Assembly (NCBI GenBank): GCA_001662425.1 | Contig: BDDC01001799.1 | Span: forward strand, 4,781-20,165 | Length of the DNA: 15,385 nucleotides | Direction of reading: 5' to 3' | DNA from: Chlamydomonas sphaeroides | Taxonomy: Eukaryota; Chlorophyta; Chlorophyceae; Chlamydomonadales; Chlamydomonadaceae | Notes under the pieces: generated by a model | Databases searched by the model: none | Seen by the model: only the letters and a program-made list of their open reading frames with translations | Told to the model about the DNA's origin: nothing | In this document: piece after piece, positions 8,199 through 15,385 of the stretch | How the letters are laid out: every line of letters begins with the position of its first letter | Position numbering within the stretch: position 1 is the stretch's first letter | Position numbers and translations under genes: made by a program

Positions 8199-11100
8199 AT
8201 GTCGGGTCGCTGGCGTGCCGAGGGCTATGATAGCCCGACGGTGTCGACCATGAGCACGCATGGTAGCTCCGACGACGACGAGGAGCTGTGCACCTCCAAG
8301 AAGGAGGTGACCTCCGGAGCGCCGCGCGCAGCGTCAGGCTCCGGCGGCACCGCAGGCTCAGCGTCGCTTGGCGAGCCACTCAATCGCACGGCATACAAAG
8401 CCTGGAGCAAGGAGGTGCGCGGGGCTGGGGCAAGAAACCAGGCAAACTGCGGAACGCTTTGCAAAGATGGGCTTGCCTTGCGTCGTTTCAAACAGAGAAT
8501 AAGCCCATAAGAAAGTCGCGGCTTTCCTATGGGCCTCGGTGGGGTGTGCCCGCGTTGCTCTGTGCTCGACGTGCGTGGAGCGCAGTCAGCCGACCCGCCT
8601 AGCGTGCGCGACGTGGGACAAGCTGACATGCGTGTGTACAGCCTTTGCATTCCAGGGCAATGCCATAGCCAACATGCACGCGTCAGCCAAAACGGATGCG
8701 CATGCTATGCAGGAGGACGAGCAGTTGCGCATTCTTGTGGAGGCTCACGGTGCCAACAAGTGGACGGAAATCGCTGCAGGCATGCCGGGGCGCACGGGCA
8801 AGAGCTGTCGCCTCCGGTAAGCCCTGCACGTGCCCTTGCATTGCGGCCTGGCAGGGCTTGGCAGGGCCACTTGCTCAAGGGGTCGGCAAAGATGCTGCTA
8901 TACAGATTGCATAAGCAAGGAATGCATCCCAATCGGCCAGCGCGATGTGTTAGTGATCCCTTGCTTGCCTGCCTTGACGTATGCACACCACCAGTTGGGT
9001 CAACCAGCTCCGTGGCGACCTGATCACCAGCCCCTTCTCGCCCGCGGAGGACCAGCGCATCGTTGAGCTGCAGGCCACCGTTGGCAACAAGTGGAGCACC
9101 ATTGCGCGCGAGCTGCCGGGACGGTGGGGCCGGTCTAGGGCCGAGCTGTCGGGACCGCGGGGCCGGGCCTTGGCCCGGCCGCGGACAGGGCAGCGCACCC
9201 AGGGGTCTTTGATCTAAGTGACAGCCCGTGTCCCATGTTGCAGGACCGACAACATGGTGAAGAACCGCTGGAACTCGTACCTCAAACGGCGGGTGGAGAT
9301 GGGTCGCGCCATCGCCCTGTCACTTGGTCTCGGCCTCGGGGGCTCGGCGCCCGCCGGCGGCGCCAGCAGCGCCCCCGCCGACCCCGCCGCTCTGCAGCAG
9401 CACCAGCAGCTGATCGCCGCAGCCGCTGCAGCAGCAGCGTCGAAGCAGCAGCAGGGCCAGTCAGCGTCGGCTGCGGGCCCGCCTCAGAGCTCTGGCCGCG
9501 ATGGCGGCAGCAGCGGTGCTACAGCGGCGCAGCGGCGGCGGCCCAGCGTCGAGCTGTCGGCTGCGGCGGGTGCTCGCGAGCGCCAGCGGCGCAGCATGGA
9601 TATGCCGGCGCCGGCACGTGGCCCCGCGACAACCAGCGGTGGCGCCGGCCAGGTCACGCCTGCTGGTGCAGCCGGCAGCCGCAGCGCGCGCGGTGGCGCG
9701 TTGACAGCACCTGCTGTCCGCGTCAGCAGCGCCAACCGCAGTGGCTCGCGCAGCCGTGCTTCCGCGGGCCGGGCATCCGAGCCGGCGCCGCAGCTGCCGG
9801 AGCCGGCACCGACGGACGCACGTGGCCCCAAGCCGCCGCTGCCTCTCTTGCTCGCCGCCGCTGCGGCAGCGCCACCACACGCGCACCCGCTGCTGCCCTG
9901 GCCAACCGCCGCTTCAGCAGCTGCAGGACCGGCACAGCCCCAACTCCAGGCCCAAGCCCAGCCCATGACCGCGCCGCAGCCGCAGCCGCAGCCGCAGCCG
10001 CAGCCCGCAATAGCGCATCATCTCCTGCCCAGTTTTCTCTCGGGCGGCGGCGGCGCTGGGTCGATGAGCTTCGCGCTGCCTCCCGCGCCCTCTGCCGCTG
10101 CGACGTCATTGCAGCACACGCCGCAGGCTTCAACGGCCGCACCCCTGCCGCAGGCTCAGCCACAGGCCCCACCTCAGCCGCAGCCGCTGCTTATCCTCCC
10201 GGCTGGCTACATCCCTGGGGCGCCGCCGGGCGCCGCCGTGGCGTACATCCCTGGGTCCTACAGCTATGACGCAAACAGCCTGGCCGCGGCCCACAGCGCT
10301 GCTGGCTACGCCGCTGGCTTTGCCGCCGCTTCGGCTGCCACGGCAGCCGCGCCCGCTGCCGAAACCATGGCTGCCGCCGGGCCGGGCACCGGATATCTCA
10401 GCCGCAGCGTGAGCGCGGTTGCCGAGGTGCCGTCCATGGCAAGCGGCGGCGGCAGCATCGGCGGCGGTGGCGCCGTCACAGGACACGAGCTGGCCACGGC
10501 CGCAGGCGCACCCTCGCCCTCGCCACCGCCACGCCGAAGCGCGAGCGGCGGCGGAGCCGCCCCGACCTTCGCCGCCGCTGCAGCCCAGCCACCGCCGCCG
10601 CAGCAGCAGCAACAGCAGGCGGCGGCGCCGCCGCTGGACCCGGCTGCTCGTGCGGCTCGCGAGGCGGAGCGCCTGGCTCTGCTTCAGCAGTACTTCATGC
10701 GCCACCTGCCAGCCGAGCAGGCCGCCATCGCCGCCGGCGCCGCGCTCAGCCTCTTCCACCAGACCGTCGCTGCCGAGGACGCGCGCGCCAGCGCCGCCGG
10801 CGCTGTCGCCGCTGTACCCGCGGCGTCGGCGCCGCCGGCGCCCGCCGCGGAGCTAGGCCCTAGTGCCTCGTCGGGACGGGGCCGGGCGGCCCCGGCCGGT
10901 GGCAGCGAGGGCGCGCCGCCGGTGCCGCTGCGCGGCGCCGGCCGGTACCGATCCGCGTCCGAGGGCGCGCCGCCCAAGCGGCCTCGCACGCACTCGGCGC
11001 GGCGGAGCGGGCGGCGGCCGGAACCGATCGCCGAGGAGAGCGACGACGACGGCGGCGAGGCGGCGGTGCAGGGTCCTGCGGCGTCGCCGTCGCGGCGGCG

Positions 11101-12731
11101 GCGTGGACCGGCGGCCGCCGCCGGGACGCGCCTCCGGCCGTCGCGGCGCGACGAAGGCATGGATCTGGATCTCGACTCGGACACGGACCCGGATCGGAGG
11201 TGGGATCTGGGCCGCCGCGGCAGCGTCAGGGCCGCGGGCGATGATGACGAGGAGATGGGCGAGGCGGACGGCGGCGGCAGCCGTCGGAGCCACCAGGCTG
11301 CGGACCCCGACTTTGACCCGGGGTCCGAGAGCAGCTCCGAGGCCACCAAGAGCTCGGGCTCATCGGGCAGGGCCAGCCCCGTCGCCGGTGGCGGCGCGCG
11401 GCGCGCAGCGTCAGCGGCGGCGGCGGCTGCTCAGCGCCGCCGCCGCAACGGCACCGGTGGCCGCGCCCGCGCTGCAAGCATGGAGCTCGGCGAGGCCTTG
11501 CGCGCATCTCCCGTCCGCCACGCGCCGGTACGGCAGCAGTACGACACGGTGCCGTATGGCACGGTGCCGTACGACGCGCGCATGTCGGGCTTCATCACGG
11601 GCAGCCCGCCTGGCGGCGGCGCCGTGCCGCCGCAAGCGCTGGCAGCGGCGGCGCAAGCAGCCGCGATTGGCGGGGCCACCGCCGGCATGGCCTGGGAGGA
11701 GGCGGCGGCGCCGGCGGCCATGACTCACCACGCCGCAGGGCCGGCCGCTGGCTGGGCCCACATTGTCGCCGCTGCCGCCGGGCGCGCCGACGCCGGCGGC
11801 GCCGCTGCCATGGCGGCGGCGGGTGACATGTTTGGCGACCGGCTGCGTCGGGGCTCGGACCACGACCACCTGGACTTTCTCTCTCTGGGGTGGGCCGGGA
11901 TGCTTGCCGGGATGCTGGATGTGCCGCGGTGTTGATTTGGGCCGGGATGCTGGGGTGGACCAGAACGAGCTGACTGGCAGCGCCAAGGGCGGCGCGACAG
12001 CTGCCACGCCGGCTCCCCGTGCCCCGTCCGTAACCCCCCGTGCCCTGTGCCCCTGTGTCCCTTGCCCGGTGCAGCGGCCCCGGCAGCGGCCTCCTGGGCG
12101 GCAGCAGCGGCGGCCTGGGGCTGGGCCTGCCCGGACTGGGCCTGGCGCTGCCCAGCGCCGACAATCCGCTGGGCATGCCCACGCCCATCGACATGTCGCC
12201 GCTCACAGGTGCGCGTGACCAGTAGGCGTTGGGCGGCGGTAGGAGGCAGGGCAGAGGTGGCTGCCACGGCGCGCTCTCGTGCGTGTCATGGGTTGCGACG
12301 ACGGGCGGGGGAGGAGGCCTGCGGGTGTGGGCAAGTATGTACCGGCATGCGTGGGCGGAGCTAGTACTTGTGAGAGCATGGACTGGAAGCAGCGCCGCAC
12401 CGCCCTCCTCTGCACCCACCCCAAACCCGCCACGTCCATGTGCTCGCCGCCCCCCACAGGCTCCATGTCCGACCTCATGGCGGCCGCGGCCGCGGGAGCC
12501 GGCGGCGACGGCGCCAGCTCCGCGCTCCAGCCGCCGCCGCCAGCCGTGGCGGCGACGGCCGGCGCCGTCGGAGGCGTGCACGAGCATGACTCGCTGGACC
12601 CCTGGCACCTGGACGGCATGATCGACAAGGGCCACCTGCCCTGGGCCTTCCTGCCAGGGGACGCGGGGCTGGGGCTGGGGCTGGGGCTGCCCCACGGCAG
12701 CCCGGGCGGCCCAGGTGCGGGCCACAGCTGA
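8199..12731 (+). CDS. R2R3-MYB transcription factor, 1166 residues, six exons
   Basis: Exons: 8199-8414, 8713-8816, 8995-9123, 9244-11889, 12075-12208, 12460-12731 (TGA). The joined length, 3501 nt, is a multiple of three. The ATG is the first after an in-frame TAG at 8163. Exon 1 is acidic (SSDDDEEL). R2 has W69, W89 and W108 spaced 19 and 18, with recognition helix GKSCRLRWVNQL. R3 has F121 in place of the first Trp, then W140 and W159, with helix TDNMVKNRWNSYLKRR. Both repeats cross splice sites and only the joined exons restore them, which supports introns 1-3. From memory, the helices resemble land-plant MYB44/73/77-like proteins. The rest is low-complexity: Gln/Ala near 200-215, Pro-Gln near 395-406, a Gln run near 603, a basic NLS-like cluster PPKRPRTHSARRSGRR near 727, acidic clusters near 747, 790, 816 and 838, and a Gly-Leu repeat tail. 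Exons 5 and 6 rest on phase match and coding-like composition. A nuclear DNA-binding regulator is inferred, with unknown targets. Confidence 0.9.
8415..8712 (+). other. MYB intron 1 containing a 15-bp inverted repeat
   Basis: The intron runs from donor GTGCGC after GAG (E72) to acceptor ATGCAG before GAG GAC. Its removal restores AWSKEEDEQL, the standard start of an R2 MYB repeat. Inside it, 8501-8515 and 8522-8536 form an inverted repeat matching at 13 of 15 positions around a 6-nt loop. The hairpin lies about 90 nt after the donor. No function can be read from it. Confidence 0.7.
9124..9243 (+). other. MYB intron 3 with duplicated donor region and hairpin
   Basis: This 120-nt intron splits the R3 codon for Arg150. 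A 33-bp unit at 9110-9142, spanning the exon end and the donor, is repeated directly at 9143-9175 with 26 of 33 bases equal. The second copy has CGC where the real donor has GGT, so it cannot serve as a donor. A near-perfect hairpin follows: GGCCGGGCC (9161-9169), TT, GGCCCGGCC (9172-9180). The length is a multiple of three, but retention would reach a TAA at 9215-9217, giving a protein truncated inside R3. Confidence 0.75.
11890..12074 (+). other. MYB intron 4, retention gives an alternative C-terminus
   Basis: The donor GTGGGC follows CTG GG, and the acceptor GGTGCAG precedes C GGC CCC. Joining gives a Gly codon and the continuous sequence FLSLGGPGSGLLGG. If the intron is not removed, the exon 4 frame stays open for 14 more codons and stops at TGA 11933-11935, losing exons 5 and 6. 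I favour splicing because both downstream exons stay open in the predicted phase and have strongly coding-like composition. Confidence 0.65.
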
Positions 12732-12919
12732 GCGCTGGGGCGGCTGCAGCGAGTGCTTGGGCCGCTGAAGGAGGAGCCGGCAGACGGCAGGCGAGCGCCG
12801 CTGGGCGTTCTGCAGATGGCCCTGGGCGAGTGGCCCTGGGCGAGTGAGTGGGCAAGGATTTGCCCGCGGCCATGTGATGGGGCCCCACGGCAGCCCAGGC
12901 GCGGGCGGCAGCTGAGCGC
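12691..12919 (+). repeat. MYB C-terminal codons and stop duplicated into the 3' region
   Basis: Bases 12691-12735 (end of the last exon, stop and four more bases) recur at 12884-12919. The second copy lacks 9 bases and has three substitutions in 36. Read in frame, the originals give PHGSPGGPGAGHS then stop, and the copy gives PHGSPGAGGS then stop. Between them, a 14-bp unit TGGCCCTGGGCGAG is repeated at 12817-12830 and 12831-12844. Confidence 0.75.
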
Positions 12920-13009
12920 CCGCGCCGGAGCAGCGGCAGTGTGTTGGGCGTGGCCGACTGGATGTGGGCGAGTGGGTGGGCACGGAGCCACGTGCGGTTG
13001 CGTGATGGG
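12837..13009 (+). repeat. Imperfect direct repeat in the MYB 3' region
   Basis: Bases 12837-12881 and 12965-13009 share the pattern GGGCGAGTG.GTGGGCA, then GCGGCC or GCGGTT, then GTGATGGGG, at an offset of 128 bp. With the duplicated C-terminal codons, this shows that the sequence just after the MYB stop was built by repeated local duplication. Confidence 0.55.
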
Positions 13010-14570
13010 GTGGCGGCGGCGGGCGTGCGGTGGCATAGGCCTGGCGCGATGAGGGCGCGCATGTACGTGTGGCGTGGCGGCGCGCGGCGCGGCGCGGCGC
13101 AGCAGGGGTGGACCGGATAGCGGCCTGCGTAGCCGCAATGTGGGTTTGAGAACCCAACTGTCTTTCAGGATGTGGGTGTGGCGGCGCGTCGAATGGGTGG
13201 AGGCGGCGTCTGTGGTTGTAGCGGCGGCTGTGGCTGTGTTTTGTGGCGTGTGCGGAGGGACCTTGTATCAGTAGTACGTGTAGAGCTGCTCCCGGTGTGG
13301 CGTAATGGCTTTTAGCGTGGCGTGTTGGTTGTGGTGTCGTGTTGGTTTTGGAGTAGCAGCGGAGCGGCGTGCTGCTGCGGACGATGCGGCAGTTTTGCGG
13401 TGCGGCGCACCATGCGCGCCCGCCGGCGCACGCGCGCTTCCGTGGCGGCAGTGGAGGTCAGCACTGGCGAGGCAGGGGCGGCCGCGATAGGAGCGAGCGC
13501 GCTTCCCGTCGAGCGGGTTTTCGTTTGCGGTTTGCGATGTGGAGTGGGTTTTAGTTTTGGATTTACGCGGGCCCGTGCGGCGGAGCGGCCGTTGACGGGC
13601 TGGCCGTCGCGGCGGCTGCGCGGGCTGCTGCCCCCTTCTCGCTGCGCCCATCGCATGCCGGGACGGGGGTGCGTGTGGACGCGTGGCGTGCGCATGCGGT
13701 ATGCGTGGCGCCACCGGCTTTGCAGGTTGCGCAGCGCCCCATGGCCTCGCCGGCTGCGGGAGTGCTGCGGCCGTGGCCGAGGCTTGGGCTTGGCTTGAGA
13801 CTGGCATCGAGCGTAGCGGCGGCCGCCGGGCACCTGGCCCGTATGAGGACTGCTATCCAGCCCTGCGGCTTGCCAGCAGGATACGGCCCGGATGATACTG
13901 TCTGCTGCCTACACGCTATTTGCTTCCAATGGAATGCTGTACGGTACCTAACCATTAGGGGATATCTTGTTCCCGTACGTGCTGCCTGCCGCACTCTGCG
14001 CGGCGACGGCCGGGGTCGCCATGGCCCCGCCGCCCCGCAGCACTGGCGGCGGCTGCAAGACGGAGTGCCCATCCACCCAATAGGCATGGGCGCTTTCTTG
14101 GCTGCGACGAAACCAAGGTACGGAGCTCCGCATCTCCGCACGTCAGCGTGCTGCTAAACTTGCAGGAGAAGGCGTCATGTGACGTGCGTATGTCTAAGTG
14201 GGCGTTCGTGTCGTTTGTCGCTTGGCAGGGTTTGTTCGTTTGTTCTTTATCTGTCGGCGACTGCCTGGCTCGTGCAGTGCCCCGCGCTCGCCAGTGTGCC
14301 GGGTGGAGGATGCGGTGCGGGCGTCGTGCAGGGCTGTGGGTGGTTCTGAAGCGCTTGGGTGCATGCGCACATTCGTTTCGTGTCCTGTTCATGCGAGGCT
14401 GCGCCGCAGCGCGCGGCGGGGCCGTGCGGTGTGGCGGGATCCTGCCGCACCCCCCGCCACGCGGGCGAGGCCGGCCGCTTGGCGCCGTGGATGGCTCACT
14501 GCGTGATCAGCCGCTGCGCGCACACTGCACAAGAAGGCAACCATGCTACCCGGGACGAACAGAGCGGTGT
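13010..14570. other. Long stretch after the MYB gene without a supported gene
   Basis: The sequence is G/T-rich on the plus strand around 13000-13400 and generally GC-rich after that. Frames of up to about 200 codons exist on both strands (for example plus 13669-14157 and 14148-14753), but none has a recognisable domain or coding-like residue pattern. Part may be the MYB 3' UTR. A TTTCAG acceptor-like word at 13164-13169 leaves room for an untranslated exon. Confidence 0.4.
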
Positions 14571-14630
14571 GCGGGGAACCCGGGGGCGGCGCGGGGAACC
14601 CGGGGGCGGCGCGGGGAACCCGGGGGCGGC
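14571..14630. repeat. 20-bp tandem repeat, three exact copies
   Basis: The unit GCGGGGAACCCGGGGGCGGC occurs three times in a row without change, followed by a partial GCGGCGCG. Each unit contains CCCGGG and short inverted stretches. The perfect identity points to recent expansion. No function is suggested. Confidence 0.95.
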
Positions 14631-15066
14631 GCGGCGCGTCCGCAAGCCTGCGTGCGGGCCGCCGGTACGTGCATGGCGCGTGTGCCTCGTAGGTTTCAGG
14701 CGGTGCACGTTTGCACGCGTGTCTGGTGGCGTCTGGTGGCGTCCGCTGTGTGAGGCGGTTTTGTTGTTGGGCAGCCATGCATGGCCACGGCCACCACCCT
14801 TCGTGTCTGGAGGAGCTGCGTAAGGCTCTTTGGGAGTCCGAGCAGAGGCCCCTAGGTGTCGGAGGACCCTTAGTGGTTTGCTGTGTTAGCGGGGGCCTGA
14901 GCGGTGTGGTGTAGCGGGGTGCGTGAGCCACTGTCGGGGCCGCGGGGCGAGCTCGGGGACTGGCGTGTGCGTGTGTGTGCAGAAATATTCACAAAAAAGC
15001 CGGTGTGTGGAAACGGTGGCTTGATGGCGCCCAGCGCGGGCCGCATGGTCGGGCCGGACTCAGCGC

Positions 15067-15071
15067 TGTAA
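15067..15071 (+). terminator. TGTAA word, possible polyadenylation signal
   Basis: TGTAA is the usual polyadenylation signal in Chlamydomonas. This is the only plus-strand TGTAA I found between the MYB stop codon and the window end, about 2.3 kb downstream of it. If used by the MYB gene, the 3' UTR would be unusually long. A variant signal nearer the stop, or a downstream gene, is equally possible. Confidence 0.2.
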
Positions 15072-15260
15072 AGCAGTCATACCATCCTCGAAACTCCTCG
15101 CTGTCCTCCGGACAACGCATGCCACGCATTCGTCCCCAGCCACGCAGCCGCCAGCCGAGTTGCACGCCTCCGCTGGCCCGGGGGGTTGTCCGCTCGTCCC
15201 CAGCTCCCTCGTGCTGGGCATATGGGTCTAATGGCTTCCCTCGTGCTGGCCAGGGCCCGA

Positions 15261-15385
15261 TGGCTGAAAAATGCGAATGGGCATGGGTCCGACGCGACCT
15301 ATTTGATAGACCTGAAGAGAGGTATGAGTGCATCCCCAGTGGCAGGCACACTCTACCCCTGGGGAGGCCGGAATGTACCAGAGCT
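15261..15385 (+). other. Open frame running off the window, overlapping the dispersed repeat
   Basis: From an ATG at 15261 the frame stays open for 41 codons to the end of the window and reads MAEKCEWAWVRRDLFDRPEE, then RYECIPSGRHTLPLG and further. The last 67 bp are the right copy of the dispersed repeat at 7439-7505, where the same frame closes 13 bases after 7505. The sequence looks protein-like but matches no family I know. It may be the start of a mobile-element gene or chance. Confidence 0.25.
15319..15385. repeat. Dispersed 67-bp repeat, right copy (cut by window end)
   Basis: This is the partner of 7439-7505, with one difference at 15359. Sequence before 15319 is unrelated to that before 7439, so the left boundary of the repeat family lies here. 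Its true length beyond 15385 is unknown. Confidence 0.9.

Noticed and set aside
9235..10269. 344-codon plus-strand frame overlapping MYB exon 4 in another frame
   Set aside because: The MYB frame continues the R3 repeat through a phase-matched splice, while this one is a shifted reading of the same triplet repeats.
11595..13157. 520-codon minus-strand frame opposite the MYB 3' end
   Set aside because: It is the antisense shadow of GC-rich MYB coding sequence and introns, dominated by Arg, Pro and Ala, with no recognisable domain.

Overview
The window reads as nuclear DNA of a green alga of the Chlamydomonas/Volvox type. It is very GC-rich. Genes are split by short GT-AG introns. Proteins carry long Ala/Gln/Pro/Gly runs from GC-rich triplet repeats, and one protein belongs to a kinase style common in volvocine algae. 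No bacterial operon signals, RNA genes or CRISPR arrays were seen. The species assignment is inference from sequence style.

Two spliced genes can be reconstructed, transcribed divergently about 4.5 kb apart. On the minus strand, from an ATG at 3719 down to the left edge, lies the 5' part of a serine/threonine (TKL-like) protein kinase gene. Eight exons join in phase and encode an N-terminal MGNVATC acylation-type motif, the Gly-rich loop, the catalytic Lys, the helix-C Glu, the hinge and the start of the HGD catalytic loop. The Mg-binding loop, activation segment and 3' end lie beyond base 1. On the plus strand, 8199-12731 is a complete six-exon R2R3-MYB transcription factor gene. The deduced protein is 1166 residues: a textbook two-repeat DNA-binding domain at its start, then about 1000 residues of low-complexity sequence.

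The 4.5 kb between the start codons shows no convincing gene. It holds a 40-bp tandem repeat, two ~407-bp direct repeats plus degenerate partial copies (each ending in an AKRKR-type basic tail and stop), a pyrimidine-rich tract, a 26-bp palindrome and one copy of a 67-bp dispersed repeat. The second copy of that repeat sits at the extreme right end, at the end of a short frame running off the window. The 2.6 kb after the MYB stop codon is repeat-rich and includes a second copy of the last codons and stop of the MYB gene.

The most interesting features are small duplications at gene ends and splice sites: a duplicated donor with an AT-rich insert in the kinase, a duplicated donor in the MYB gene, and a duplicated MYB C-terminus in the presumed 3' UTR. 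I saw no clear sign of an undescribed multi-gene system. All exon joins are manual, based on phase and domain continuity, and no transcript data were available.
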